Shown here: one piece after another, positions 1 through 8,952 of the stretch | Numbering within the stretch: position 1 is the stretch's first letter | Layout of the letters: each line of letters begins with the position of its first letter | From: Ilyomonas sp963790435 | Lineage (GTDB): Bacteria > Bacteroidota > Bacteroidia > Chitinophagales > Chitinophagaceae | Length of the DNA: 64,000 nucleotides | NCBI GenBank assembly: GCA_963790435.1 | Contig: CAWBOI010000001.1 | Location: 930,001 to 994,000 of the forward strand | Direction: 5' to 3' | Translations under genes and position numbers: made by a program | Notes under the pieces: generated by a model | Told to the model about the DNA's origin: nothing | Databases searched by the model: none | Seen by the model: only the letters and a program-made list of their open reading frames with translations

Positions 1-19
1 TGGCGAATAAAGCCTTATT

Positions 20-148
20 ATGAAAAAATATATCACTGTTTTTGTATTGGCTGCCCTGCTTTCAGGCATGTTTACATCCTGTGCTACTTCGCGCGGAACA
101 CGGGTTGGCGATTGTCCTTCGCACGATAAAAATTATTTCAGAAGATAA
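20..148 (+). CDS. Small predicted lipoprotein (42 aa)
   Basis: A 42-residue reading frame starts with ATG. It has a short basic N-end (MKKY), a hydrophobic stretch, and a cysteine at residue 21 in the context GMFTSC, which fits a lipobox-like signal peptidase II site. The mature part would be only about 22 residues (CATSRGTRVGDCPSH...), with a second cysteine at residue 32. Very small lipoproteins of this kind are common in Bacteroidota and mostly have no known function. It lies 33 bases before the YtxJ gene on the same strand, so the two could be co-transcribed. I do not recognise a family. The call rests on the signal-peptide pattern and the clean stop. Confidence 0.6.
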   Translation: MKKYITVFVLAALLSGMFTSCATSRGTRVGDCPSHDKNYFRR

Positions 149-181
149 TTTTCAAGGCACACAATTTGACTTTTTTTAAGT

Positions 182-505
182 ATGAACTGGATAACACTTA
201 ACAATATCAGTCAGCTCGATGAAATCAAAGAAAATTCCAATCAGCGTCCGCAGGTTATCTTCAAGCACAGTACGCGTTGCAGCATCAGCTCCATGGTTTT
301 AAAACGTCTTGAACGGGAAGGCGCACCGGATTCAATGGATTTTTATTTCTTAGACTTGATTAAATTCAGAGATATTTCTAACCACGTATCTGAGATGTTT
401 GATGTTTCGCACGAATCGCCACAAGTATTACTGATAAAAAATAGTGAGTGCGTGTACGATGAAAGTCATTATGCCATCTCAATGGATGCGCTGACTGAAA
501 ATTGA
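182..505 (+). CDS. ytxJ: Bacillithiol-system redox protein YtxJ (monothiol bacilliredoxin-like)
   Basis: The 107-residue protein matches the YtxJ/DUF2847 family, a thioredoxin-fold protein with one active-site cysteine that is associated with bacillithiol redox reactions in the cytoplasm. The expected signature is present: a beta-strand VIFKHS followed by TRCSIS with Cys33 in the active-site position (family pattern T-x-C-x-I-S), then a later SPQVLLI strand where thioredoxins have their cis-proline. Length is normal and no signal peptide is seen. A YfiT/BstA-type protein at 33146 and another DinB-fold protein at 58572 agree with a bacillithiol-using cell, although the biosynthesis genes (bshA, bshB, bshC) are not in the window. 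Confidence 0.85.
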   Translation: MNWITLNNISQLDEIKENSNQRPQVIFKHSTRCSISSMVLKRLEREGAPDSMDFYFLDLIKFRDISNHVSEMFDVSHESPQVLLIKNSECVYDESHYAISMDALTEN

Positions 506-713
506 TTTTTCAGTTTATTATTTCCCGATTTACGGGCTTTTATAAATTTTAGGTTGAAACAATTTTTTGCGGTTACCTCTGTAATAACTTACTGAAATCA
601 GTTCACTTATTGTGTAAGCCTTGTTTGAAGAAACTAATTAATTTTTATTGGCAATCAAATTGTTATTCATAATATTGGCTCTCCTTTCAGAAGATAAGTT
701 GATTCCGATAGCT

Positions 714-2228
714 ATGAAACGCTCCGCAATTCCAAAAGCTAATAAACGCAGTAAGTCATCCAACAACACTACTAAAAGCGTATCCTATCAACTTACGGAA
801 CACTTTTATAAGCAAGTGTTGGAAAGCCTGAGCGACTATGCAGTATTTACCACTGATACAAAAAGAAGAGTAAATAGCTGGAATGCAGGTGCACAAAAAT
901 TATTGGGTTATACGGAAGATGAGATACTGGGAATAAAAGCTGATGTTTTGTTTGTACCAGCAGACATAGAAAAAAAAGAGCCCCAACACGAAACAAAAAC
1001 TGCTATAAAAGAAGGTAAGGCTGCCGATAACCGGTATCATAGACGTAAAGACGGTTCTGAATTTTGGGTGGGCGGTTTGCTATTTCCTTTGTATGATGAA
1101 AAGCATAAACACATTGGCTTTACCAAAGTGATGCGAGACCTTACCGAAGCAAAGAAAACAGAACAAAATTTAGCCGAAACCAAAGAATATGCTGAGAGCA
1201 TAGTGGAAACAGCCCGGGAGCCGTTGATTGTTCTGCATAGCGACCTTACTATCAACGCTGTAAACCGTGCTTTTTGTAACACATTTAAAGTTGATAAAAA
1301 CGATACCTTTAATAAAAAAATTTACGACCTTCAAAATGGGCAATGGAATATTCCGAAACTACGCGAGTTGCTGGAAGTAATTGTACCGCAAAACGAATCG
1401 TTCAATAATTATGAAGTAATGCATGAGTTTTCCGAAGTGGGTACTAAAACTTTGTTGTTAAATGCACGTAAGCTGTATCGCCCGGGCAATCACACCAACA
1501 TGATTCTACTTGCAATTGAGGACATCACCGAGCGCAAAGTTTCTGAGACGACGAAGGACACATTTATTTCAATTGCCAGCCACGAATTAAAAACACCTAT
1601 CACTACCATCAAAGCGTTTGCGCAAACGGCACAGCAAATGGCTGAACAAATGGATAACAATCCTTTACATTATCCTCTCAAACGTATTAACGAACTTACC
1701 GATAAACTTACCACGCTGCTTTCTAAATTGCTCGATGAATCAATGTTAAGTTCGGGCAAATTTTCATTGCAAAAAGAAAAGTTTAGTCTTACCGAATTGG
1801 CGGCTTCTACCATAAAAGATTTTCAAACCATAAGTCCAAAACATATCATTCATTTTTCAGCCGAGCACGACTGTTTTGTTTTTGCCGATAAAATAAGAAT
1901 CAGGCAGGTAATTACCAACCTTCTTAGCAATGCCATTAAGTATTCACCCGAAGCAGATAAAGTAAATATTACCATAAAACAAAACGGGCAACAAAGAAAA
2001 GCTTCACTGTGTGTAAAAGATTACGGCATTGGCATTAACGAGGAAGATAAAAAGCTGCTGTTTCAAAAATTTTCACGAGCCTCTAATGTGCGAAAAACAA
2101 ACATTGCAGGCATTGGTTTAGGTTTGCATATTTCCAACGAAATTATGAAGCAGCATGGTGGCGAAATTATTGTTACCAGTATTGAAAACAGGAGCACCGA
2201 ATTTTGCTTTTCGCTACCCTGCCAGTAA
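714..2228 (+). CDS. Soluble PAS-domain sensor histidine kinase
   Basis: A cytoplasmic histidine kinase of about 504 residues. In order: a low-complexity basic N-end, a PAS domain at roughly 30-145 (ESLSDYAVFTTD, then a PAC-like RRKDGSEFW segment), a second PAS-like domain at about 165-275, a HisKA domain with the phosphorylated His290 in IASHELKTP, and a HATPase domain with N box (NLLSNAIKYS), G1 (KDYGIGI) and G2 (GIGLGLHIS). I see no membrane segment. An in-frame TTG at 648 would add 22 hydrophobic residues; I prefer the ATG at 714 because the extension does not look like a sensor domain. No response regulator is adjacent. Kinases of this architecture often work with CheB/CheR proteins, and a stand-alone CheR-CheB pair lies at 37.8 kb. 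Confidence 0.85.
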   Translation: MKRSAIPKANKRSKSSNNTTKSVSYQLTEHFYKQVLESLSDYAVFTTDTKRRVNSWNAGAQKLLGYTEDEILGIKADVLFVPADIEKKEPQHETKTAIKEGKAADNRYHRRKDGSEFWVGGLLFPLYDEKHKHIGFTKVMRDLTEAKKTEQNLAETKEYAESIVETAREPLIVLHSDLTINAVNRAFCNTFKVDKNDTFNKKIYDLQNGQWNIPKLRELLEVIVPQNESFNNYEVMHEFSEVGTKTLLLNARKLYRPGNHTNMILLAIEDITERKVSETTKDTFISIASHELKTPITTIKAFAQTAQQMAEQMDNNPLHYPLKRINELTDKLTTLLSKLLDESMLSSGKFSLQKEKFSLTELAASTIKDFQTISPKHIIHFSAEHDCFVFADKIRIRQVITNLLSNAIKYSPEADKVNITIKQNGQQRKASLCVKDYGIGINEEDKKLLFQKFSRASNVRKTNIAGIGLGLHISNEIMKQHGGEIIVTSIENRSTEFCFSLPCQ

Positions 2229-2260
2229 GGCGATTCTTTAAAAATGGGGCAAAACAAAAC

Positions 2261-3514
2261 CTATTGTTTACTCATCGCTCCTATTGCTTTGGCTGCAAGC
2301 CATCCGCTTGTCCAGGCATGTTGAAAATTGAAGCCGCCGGTGATGCCATCTACATCCATAATTTCACCCGCAAAAAACAAACCTTCCAGTTTACGGCTTT
2401 GCATTGTATTCGGGTCAATTTCAGATAATGTAATACCACCGCAAGTAACAAACTCATCTTTAAAAGTAGTTTTTCCCCTCACTTCAAACGCTTGCGCAGT
2501 AAGGGTTTGAATCAGTTTATTTCTTTCTTTGGAAGAGACATTCAACCATTTTATTTCTGCAGAAATTTCTGCTTGCAGTAAAAAGTATTGCCACAAACGT
2601 GAAGGCAAATGAAATGGATTTTTAGAATGAAGATATTGCGATGACAACTGTTGCTGTAACGTTTGCCATTGCTCTCGTAATGATTGTTCTGTATAAGCAG
2701 GAATCCAGTTGACCAATATAGAAAATTGGTATTGTTTATTGGCTAATTCTCTTGCTCCATAAGCTGATAATTTTAAAATGGCAGGACCACTCAACCCCCA
2801 ATGCGTTATCAAAAGCGGACCTGATTGCGATAGCTTGCTACCCATAACCTTTACAACCGCATTGTTAACGCTAACACCCATCAGTTGGGTAATAGAATTA
2901 TTGGGAATATTAAAAGTGAAAAGCGAAGGAACCGGCGGTTGAATCGTATGCCCCAACTGAACCAACCAATCGAACTGCTGCAACTTAGGAAAACCGCCAC
3001 AAGCCATACAAACATAATCAGCTTCGTATTGTTTTTCGTTTGCGGTTGAAATACAAAATTGAGCGTTTGTTTTTGCCACTTTTTTTACATCCGCGCCCGT
3101 TACAATCTCAACATTGTATTGGTTGGCTTCGCGAAGCAAACAATCAATAATCGTTTGCGAAGAATTGGTGCCTGGAAACATGCGGCCATCATCTTCTGCA
3201 TGAATACTTACACCCCGTTCTTTAAACCAATCAAGGGTTTGTTTTGTGCCAAAATAGTGGAATGTTTTTTTTAGAAAATTTGTGCCACGCGGATATTTGG
3301 TTATCAGTTTATCAACTTCAAAACAGTTATGGGTTACGTTGCATCTTCCACCGCCGCTAACCTTTACTTTGCTTAGCAGCTTGCTGCTTTTTTCAAGAAT
3401 GATAACACGAAGCGATGGGTTTGTTTTTGCCGCATTTATGGCACAGAAAAAACCGGCTGCGCCACCGCCAATAACAATTAGTGTTTTGTGAGATGAGATA
3501 ATGTTACCGGACAT
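2261..3514 (-). CDS. HI0933/YhiN-family FAD-dependent oxidoreductase
   Basis: The 417-residue protein begins with a dinucleotide-binding fold (VIGGGAAGFFCAINAA), followed by the family-typical segment VKVSGGGRCNVTH at about residue 52-64. A C-terminal GGI..DPNTMQSRKLEGLFFAGEIMDVDGITGGFNFQHAW block is the second FAD contact of the HI0933 (BaiN/YhiN) family. The substrate is not established for this family and I cannot infer it here. Length is typical. It is transcribed convergently with the PAS kinase (33-bp gap) and lies downstream of map, 87 bases away on the same strand. The gene contains two exact copies of the dispersed TTTGTTTTTGC motif (3066 and 3420). Confidence 0.85.
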   Translation of the reverse strand: MSGNIISSHKTLIVIGGGAAGFFCAINAAKTNPSLRVIILEKSSKLLSKVKVSGGGRCNVTHNCFEVDKLITKYPRGTNFLKKTFHYFGTKQTLDWFKERGVSIHAEDDGRMFPGTNSSQTIIDCLLREANQYNVEIVTGADVKKVAKTNAQFCISTANEKQYEADYVCMACGGFPKLQQFDWLVQLGHTIQPPVPSLFTFNIPNNSITQLMGVSVNNAVVKVMGSKLSQSGPLLITHWGLSGPAILKLSAYGARELANKQYQFSILVNWIPAYTEQSLREQWQTLQQQLSSQYLHSKNPFHLPSRLWQYFLLQAEISAEIKWLNVSSKERNKLIQTLTAQAFEVRGKTTFKDEFVTCGGITLSEIDPNTMQSRKLEGLFFAGEIMDVDGITGGFNFQHAWTSGWLAAKAIGAMSKQ

Positions 3515-3600
3515 AAAGAAAAAATTCTTTGTAAAAACAAAGACAAAAAAATGAACAAAAACAAACTTTGTTTCAAGGTGTTTTTATGGCAAAACAAAAC

Positions 3601-4410
3601 TCAGTTAGCGTAATATTTTGTATTCAAATTCGGATTCGCTTTTTCAGCCGCTTCAATGATGCTGTAATTTGATAAAACCAAAGCTTTGTTTCTCTTTACA
3701 CACACGTCATGTTCAAAATGAACGGAGGGCTTACCATCGCGGGTACGCACTGTCCATCCATCGCTATCAGTATAAACATCTTTGCCGCCCATATTAATCA
3801 TCGGCTCAATAGCCAGCACCATATTTTCATTCAATTTAGGTCCGTTGCCACGCTTTCCGTAGTTGGGCATCTGCGGGTCTTCATGCAGGCTTCTTCCCAA
3901 ACCATGACCCACCAATTCTCTGACAACACCATAACCATTTTTCTTTTCCGTATGCTCCTGGATGGCGTATGCAATATCTCCGATACGGTTGCCAGCCACG
4001 GCTTTTTCAATACCCTTGTAAAGCGATTCTTTTGTTATGCGAACTAACTTTAATACCTCATCGCTTACTTCGCCTAAAACAAAAGTATAAGCATGGTCGC
4101 CATGCCAGCCGTTCAATATCACACCCATATCTATCGAAACCACATCGCCATCTTTTAACGGAATCTGGTTGGGGAAACCATGTACCACCACATCATTCAC
4201 CGAAGCATTAATGTTGTGCGGATACCCTTTGTAATTTTTGAAAGAAGGAATGGCATTGTGATCGCGCACAAAGGTATTGCACAACGTATCCAACTGCATA
4301 GTTGTGATGCCTGGCTTCAGCACTTTGGCTACTTCGGTTAATGTTTTGCTTACCAGTTCTGCGCTTTGCTTCATCAGCGCAATTTCTGCTTCTGTTTTAT
4401 AAAATATCAT
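3601..4410 (-). CDS. map: Type I methionine aminopeptidase
   Basis: This enzyme removes the initiator methionine from new proteins. All type I features are present: the histidine in PHNINASVNDVVVHG, the metal-ligand aspartates in SIDMGVILNGWHGDHAYTF, the histidine in VGHGLGRSLHEDP, and the ligand glutamates in LAIEPMI and HFEHDVCV. Starting at the second in-frame ATG (4410, MIFYKTEAEI) gives 269 residues and matches the usual Bacteroidota N-end; the upstream ATG at 4428 would add six residues. map lies just after secY, as in other Bacteroidota, but a terminator hairpin separates the two. The infA and rpmJ genes that normally follow are absent. Confidence 0.93.
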   Translation of the reverse strand: MIFYKTEAEIALMKQSAELVSKTLTEVAKVLKPGITTMQLDTLCNTFVRDHNAIPSFKNYKGYPHNINASVNDVVVHGFPNQIPLKDGDVVSIDMGVILNGWHGDHAYTFVLGEVSDEVLKLVRITKESLYKGIEKAVAGNRIGDIAYAIQEHTEKKNGYGVVRELVGHGLGRSLHEDPQMPNYGKRGNGPKLNENMVLAIEPMINMGGKDVYTDSDGWTVRTRDGKPSVHFEHDVCVKRNKALVLSNYSIIEAAEKANPNLNTKYYAN

Positions 4411-4445
4411 GTTTTTGATATGACTCATCTTGTTATCGGGTAACT

Positions 4446-4482
4446 ATAAAAAAACCTGTCAGATTTTTCTCCAACAGGTTTT
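4446..4482 (-). terminator. Rho-independent terminator after secY
   Basis: An inverted repeat with arms at 4451-4459 and 4474-4482 (AAAACCTGT / ACAGGTTTT, 9 bp, 14-base loop). On the minus strand it is followed by a run of T (complement of A4448-4454). It sits between secY and map and should end most transcripts of the S10-spc operon. A T-rich tract on the other side could make it work in both directions. Confidence 0.8.
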
Positions 4483-4505
4483 GTTTTTATGTCTTTTTCA
4501 TTCAA

Positions 4506-5858
4506 TTAAAAACCACTCACGGGCGCAGTAGAAGTTTGTCTGCCTTGTAAGCGACCGCCTTTCATTAAACCATCGTACTGACGCATTAAAAGGTGGGTTT
4601 CTATTTGCTGTAAGGTATCTAAAATAACACCTACCATAATTAATAATGATGTTCCGCCAAAGAAAGAACTGAATACCTGTGTTACGCCTAACCGTTGTGC
4701 AAAGCCAGGAAGAATACCAACCAATGCAAGAATGATAGCGCCTGGAAGCGTAATCTTATCCATGATTGCACCGATGTAATCAGCTGTTGGCTGTCCGGGT
4801 TTTACGCCGGGAATAAAACCATTGTTGCGCTTTAAATCCTCGCTCATTTGCTTTGGATTAAAAATCAAAGCGGTATATAAGAATGTAAATGCAATCACCA
4901 TGACTGCATAAATCACCATGTACCACGCATTGCTATGATCGGAGAATACTTTTACAATGCCTTGCGCCGATTCCAGGTTTGTGAATGAAACCAAAGTTGG
5001 TAAAAACATTATGGCTTGCGCAAAGATGATAGGCATTACACCAGCGCTGTTTACTTTTAACGGTAAAAACTGGCGGGCGCCTCCGTACTGCCGGTTGCCT
5101 ACAATTTGTTTTGCATAATTTACCGGCACCTTACGCACTCCCTGCACCAGAATAATTAAGCCAAGAATGATAGCGATGAGAATGGCAATTTCAATTAAGA
5201 AGATTAACAAGCCGCCACCGCCGCGTGTTTGTTTCGCATCAAATTCCTGTACAAGCGCTTGGGGTAATCTGCCCAAAATTCCTATCATGATGATAATAGA
5301 AGTACCATTACCCAAACCTTTGTCTTGGATCTTCTCACCCAGCCACATTACAAACAAAGTTCCAGCCGTAAGTACAATAGTGGTTGAGGCAAGAAAATAA
5401 GGTGCATATGATGGAATTAAAGCTTCGGCATAGCCCGGCGTTTTTAAATACTGTACATAAGCAATTGCCTGAAAGAGGGTAACAATCACCGTTAAGTAGC
5501 GCGTCCACTGATTGATTTTCTTTCTGCCGCTTTCGCCTTCTTTTTGTATTTTTTGCAATTGCGGAACCAGTATCGTTGCCAACTGCATAAAGATAGAAGC
5601 CGAAATATAAGGCATCACCCCCAAAGCCAAGATAGAAGCATGAGAAAAACCACCACCTGCGAATGAATCGAACAAGCCTAACAAACCATTGTTCTGACTT
5701 TTGTTAGCAGCATTTTGAATGATAGATGGATTTAAACCAGGCAGGATGATTGCATTGCCTAAACGATAAGTAAATATCAAAGCCAGCGTTACAATAATTT
5801 TGGTACGCAGTTCATCAATCGTCCAAATGTTTCTTAGTGTCTGTACAAACTTTTTCAC
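4506..5858 (-). CDS. secY: Preprotein translocase subunit SecY
   Basis: The 450-residue protein is the channel subunit of the Sec translocon in the inner membrane. It has the expected ten hydrophobic segments and family landmarks: the N-terminal RNIWTIDELRTKIIVTLALI, the plug-region FDSFAGGGFSHASILALGVMPYISASI, the loop QKEGESGRKKINQWTRYLT, and the C-terminal FNPKQMSEDLKRNNGFIPGVKPGQPT and HLLMRQYDGLM. It is the last gene of the spc part of the ribosomal protein operon, about 100 bp after rplO, and is followed by a terminator. Length is normal. Confidence 0.96.
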   Translation of the reverse strand: MKKFVQTLRNIWTIDELRTKIIVTLALIFTYRLGNAIILPGLNPSIIQNAANKSQNNGLLGLFDSFAGGGFSHASILALGVMPYISASIFMQLATILVPQLQKIQKEGESGRKKINQWTRYLTVIVTLFQAIAYVQYLKTPGYAEALIPSYAPYFLASTTIVLTAGTLFVMWLGEKIQDKGLGNGTSIIIMIGILGRLPQALVQEFDAKQTRGGGGLLIFLIEIAILIAIILGLIILVQGVRKVPVNYAKQIVGNRQYGGARQFLPLKVNSAGVMPIIFAQAIMFLPTLVSFTNLESAQGIVKVFSDHSNAWYMVIYAVMVIAFTFLYTALIFNPKQMSEDLKRNNGFIPGVKPGQPTADYIGAIMDKITLPGAIILALVGILPGFAQRLGVTQVFSSFFGGTSLLIMVGVILDTLQQIETHLLMRQYDGLMKGGRLQGRQTSTAPVSGF

Positions 5859-5959
5859 TGATCGTGTGTATTGAAGTAAATTTTCTGCAAGCTAAAAAAC
5901 GCATCGCTAACGGATGCGCTGTTTGCCTTATCGGCAACATGGGGCAAATATCGGGAAAA

Positions 5960-6409
5960 TTATTTTATAATTTCAATCGCACCGCCTGCAGCTTCGATGG
6001 CTTCTTTTGCTTTGCCGCTTATCGCATTTACTTTGAAAGTAAGTTTAGCTTTTAGTTCACCGTTGCCCAAAATTTTCACCTTGTCAGTTTTGCTGATCAA
6101 ACCATTTACATACAGGTTATCAACTGTTACTTCGCTAAAACCATATTTTTCGGTAAGTGCATCCAACTGACCCAAATTGAAAACTTTATATTCAATACGG
6201 TTGTTGTTTTTAAAACCACGTTTGGGCAAGCGGCGTTGAATGGGCATTTGCCCGCCTTCCATTGAGTTTCTACGGCTATAACCGGCACGGCTTTGATGAC
6301 CTTTATTACCCTTGGTTGAAGTACCGCCTTTACCACTGGCTTCACCGCGGCCAAGGCGTTTTTGTTTGTGGGTTGAACCTTCTGCAGGTTGCAGTGTGTG
6401 TAGTTTCAT
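5960..6409 (-). CDS. rplO: 50S ribosomal protein L15
   Basis: The 149-residue protein has the typical L15 start (MKLHTLQPAEGS), the glycine- and arginine-rich GRGEASGKGGTSTKGNKGHQSRAG segment that threads into the large subunit, and the C-terminal FKVNAISGKAKEAIEAAGG. L15 binds 23S rRNA late in 50S assembly. It sits between rpmD and secY in the conserved order. The spacer to rpmD is 76 bp and holds no recognised gene. Confidence 0.96.
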   Translation of the reverse strand: MKLHTLQPAEGSTHKQKRLGRGEASGKGGTSTKGNKGHQSRAGYSRRNSMEGGQMPIQRRLPKRGFKNNNRIEYKVFNLGQLDALTEKYGFSEVTVDNLYVNGLISKTDKVKILGNGELKAKLTFKVNAISGKAKEAIEAAGGAIEIIK

Positions 6410-6485
6410 TTTTGTTTGATTTTAAACTTAACGGGAAAATCGTCCCTCGCGTTTGATTGATGATGTGTGAAGCTGGATTTTGTTT

Positions 6486-6668
6486 TTACCCTAATTCTTC
6501 AACGGTTACCAAATGATTTACTTTGGTAATCATTCCTAAAATTTGCGGAGTGGCTTCTACTTCTTTCGTCGCGTGAAGTTTGGTTAAACCCAAAGCTTTC
6601 AGCGTATTCTTCTGGCGCTCCGAACGGTCAATACCGCTTTTAATTTGAGTGATTTTAATCTTTGCCAT
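6486..6668 (-). CDS. rpmD: 50S ribosomal protein L30
   Basis: A 60-residue L30 (MAKIKITQIKSGIDRSERQK..., ending NHLVTVEELG), the short bacterial form. The ATG at 6668 is preferred over an upstream ATG at 6683 because MAKIKIT is the usual Bacteroidota N-end. L30 is a small globular protein on the 50S subunit. Its position between rpsE and rplO is canonical. Confidence 0.94.
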   Translation of the reverse strand: MAKIKITQIKSGIDRSERQKNTLKALGLTKLHATKEVEATPQILGMITKVNHLVTVEELG

Positions 6669-6710
6669 GATGTGTATTTGCAAGAGATAAATAGTAATGA
6701 AAACAAAAGA

Positions 6711-7232
6711 CTATCCGTTAAATACTTTCTTCAACTGGATGTTACGGTTTTTGGCCACTTCTATCGGCTCGCGCAACATGGTTAAAGCTTTTAAAGTTGC
6801 TTTTACCACATTGTGCGGGTTGGCAGAACCTAAGCTTTTAGCCAACACGTCTGTAATGCCTGCGCTTTCTAAAACTGCACGCATACTACCTCCGGCAATA
6901 ACACCTGTACCATGCGCAGCAGGTTTAATCAGAACTTTAGCAGCTCCTTCTTTAGCTAACTGATCATGCGGTATAGTGCCATGCATTATAGGAACCTTAA
7001 CCAGGTTCTTTTTTGCATCTTCAATGCCTTTGGTGATGGCTTCCTGTACTTCTTTAGCTTTACCTAAACCCTGGCCAACCACGCCGCCTTCATTGCCTAC
7101 TACAACCAATGCAGAGAAAGAGAATGTACGGCCGCCTTTAGTGGTTTTTACCACGCGGTTAATGGAAACTACTTTTTCTTTAAGCTCCACATCACCGCCG
7201 GCTTTTACTTTATTTGAAATAACTTTTGACAT
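6711..7232 (-). CDS. rpsE: 30S ribosomal protein S5
   Basis: The 173-residue protein contains the double-stranded RNA-binding-like S5 N-domain (VVSINRVVKTTKGGRTFSFSALVVVG) and the C-domain (GTGVIAGGSMRAVLESAGITDVLAKSLGS). S5 contributes to decoding accuracy near the 30S mRNA entry site. The KGGR loop where error-prone mutations usually map is intact. It lies between rplR and rpmD. Confidence 0.96.
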   Translation of the reverse strand: MSKVISNKVKAGGDVELKEKVVSINRVVKTTKGGRTFSFSALVVVGNEGGVVGQGLGKAKEVQEAITKGIEDAKKNLVKVPIMHGTIPHDQLAKEGAAKVLIKPAAHGTGVIAGGSMRAVLESAGITDVLAKSLGSANPHNVVKATLKALTMLREPIEVAKNRNIQLKKVFNG

Positions 7233-7315
7233 CCTACTGATTTGTAATTTATGAACGATGATTTATGAATTATCTAAGTAAGTTTGTTTTTACCCGAAAA
7301 TCATAAACCAAAAAT

Positions 7316-7669
7316 CTAAAATTGAAGTCCTCCTTCACGCGCACCCTCTGCCGCCGCTTTCACACGACCATGATATAAGTAACCGCTTCTGTCAAAAACA
7401 ACATCAGTTACACCCAATTCCGATGCTTTGCGAGCAATAGCAGCACCTGCTAATTTTGCTTTGTCTGTTTTTGAGCCTGTTTGCGCTTCAATGTCTTTAT
7501 CTTTAGTTGATGAGCCGGTAATCGTTTTTCCGCTCGCATCATCAATGAGCTGAAGATAAACAGAGGTATTGCTTCTGAATACAGACAGACGAGGCTTTTG
7601 AGCCGTGCCGGCTATCTTCTTGCGAATCCGGTAATGTATTTTTTTTCTTCTTTCAACTTTTGTGTTCAT
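7316..7669 (-). CDS. rplR: 50S ribosomal protein L18
   Basis: The 117-residue protein has the basic L18 N-end (KVERRKKIHYRIRKKI), the RLSVFRSNTSVYLQLID strand, and the C-terminal FDRSGYLYHGRVKAAAEGAREGGLQF. L18 binds 5S rRNA together with L5. It follows rplF with a spacer of about 100 bp. Confidence 0.96.
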   Translation of the reverse strand: MNTKVERRKKIHYRIRKKIAGTAQKPRLSVFRSNTSVYLQLIDDASGKTITGSSTKDKDIEAQTGSKTDKAKLAGAAIARKASELGVTDVVFDRSGYLYHGRVKAAAEGAREGGLQF

Positions 7670-7772
7670 GGTTCTTATTTATGCTTTCCTGATACTGCCA
7701 GGAAAATGAAAAGAATCAAATTTATAGTTAACAACCTCGCTCTATTCTTCCACCTTAGGCGGATTGGGGGCT

Positions 7773-8327
7773 TTACTTACCAGCCGCTTTACCAGCCTTG
7801 CGACGAACCACTTCAGTAGTGTACTTCACACCTTTGCCTTTGTAGGGTTCCGGCTTGCGAAGACTGCGCAATTTAGCTGCTACCTGACCTAACAATTGCT
7901 TATCGCTTCCTTCCAACATAATCTTTGGATTCTGACCTTTCAAGGTTTCGGTAGTTACTTTTAGTTCTTTAGGAATTTCAAAGATGATGTTATGTGAAAA
8001 TCCTAATGACAGGTCTAATGTATTACCAGTGTTAGCCGCTTTATAACCTACACCTACCAGTTCCAAATCTTTCTTATAACCGTCCGTTACACCTTTCACA
8101 AGGTTTGAAAGTAAAGAGCGATACAAACCGTGCATGGCACGATGACGAATCTGGTCAGTTGCACGAGTTAAGTTAATTTCATTGTCTTTTACTTCAACCG
8201 TGATATCTCGGTCAATTAACTGCTTTAATTCGCCTTTTGGCCCTTTCACACTTACCGTGTTATCACTACCAACATTTACAGTAACACCTTTTGGTAAAGC
8301 AACAGGTTGTTTTCCTATACGTGACAT
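7773..8327 (-). CDS. rplF: 50S ribosomal protein L6
   Basis: The 184-residue protein shows both L6 repeats: N-terminal MSRIGKQPVALPKGV with VSVKGPKGELKQ, and C-terminal KIMLEGSDKQLLGQVAAKLRSLRKPEPYKGKGVKY, the 23S rRNA-binding signature. L6 lies near the factor-binding site. The spacer upstream to rpsH is about 145 bp. It holds a TTTGGTTTTGCCC variant of the dispersed motif, and a terminator-like structure is not obvious. Confidence 0.96.
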   Translation of the reverse strand: MSRIGKQPVALPKGVTVNVGSDNTVSVKGPKGELKQLIDRDITVEVKDNEINLTRATDQIRHRAMHGLYRSLLSNLVKGVTDGYKKDLELVGVGYKAANTGNTLDLSLGFSHNIIFEIPKELKVTTETLKGQNPKIMLEGSDKQLLGQVAAKLRSLRKPEPYKGKGVKYTTEVVRRKAGKAAGK

Positions 8328-8473
8328 ATCTTCAATTTGAAAATGATATAAATTGTGTTTCTGATAATGTAGCCTGCTTCTTTTTCAGTTACCGTATAGA
8401 AAACTTAGATTAGAAAACAAGTTGATCAAACTGAAACCATTATCATATTTCAGCTTTTTGGTTTTGCCCATTT

Positions 8474-8872
8474 TTATGAAATGTAGCAAAGCACTTCGCC
8501 GCCAACATTCTGGCTCTTTGCCTGCTTATCAGTCATTACGCCTTTAGAAGTGCTCAAAATTGCGACGCCCAAGCCATTAATAACACGACGGAAATCGGCT
8601 GGCTTTGAATACTGACGCAAACCCGGACGGCTGATTCTTTCCAGAGAACGAATAGCCGGGAGCTTTGTAGTCGGATCGTATTTCAATGCGATTTTGATTA
8701 AGCCCTGCTTGCTGTCATCTTCAAATTTGTACTTCAGGATATAACCCTGCTCGTACAAGATTTCGGTGATGCGCTTTTTTAAATTAGACGCAGGAATTTC
8801 AACAATTCTGTGTCCGGCTAACTGTGCATTTCTTACGCGGGTAAGATAATCTGCGATAGGATCAGTTACCAT
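8474..8872 (-). CDS. rpsH: 30S ribosomal protein S8
   Basis: The 132-residue protein begins MVTDPIADYLTRVRNA and ends GVMTDKQAKSQNVGGEVLCYIS, with the rRNA-binding C-terminal S8 fold. S8 binds helix 21 of 16S rRNA and in many bacteria also represses the spc operon through its mRNA. I cannot show such a site here. The spacer to rpsN contains the TAATTGATAATTGTTAATTGA type of AT-rich repeat. Confidence 0.96.
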   Translation of the reverse strand: MVTDPIADYLTRVRNAQLAGHRIVEIPASNLKKRITEILYEQGYILKYKFEDDSKQGLIKIALKYDPTTKLPAIRSLERISRPGLRQYSKPADFRRVINGLGVAILSTSKGVMTDKQAKSQNVGGEVLCYIS

Positions 8873-8952
8873 TATATTCTTAATTGATAATTGTTAATTG
8901 AATTAATTTTTATTCTCAATTGACCGTTACCAATAGTCAATTGAACCTACTT

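Noticed and set aside
648..713. TTG start adding 22 hydrophobic residues to the PAS kinase
   Set aside because: The added part does not form a clear signal or anchor, and the kinase otherwise looks soluble; ATG at 714 is simpler.
1861..1890. TTTGTTTTTGC in the PAS kinase as a functional site
   Set aside because: This copy and the one at 18577 encode the FVFADK segment shared by both histidine kinases, so protein conservation may explain them; they are counted but not weighted.
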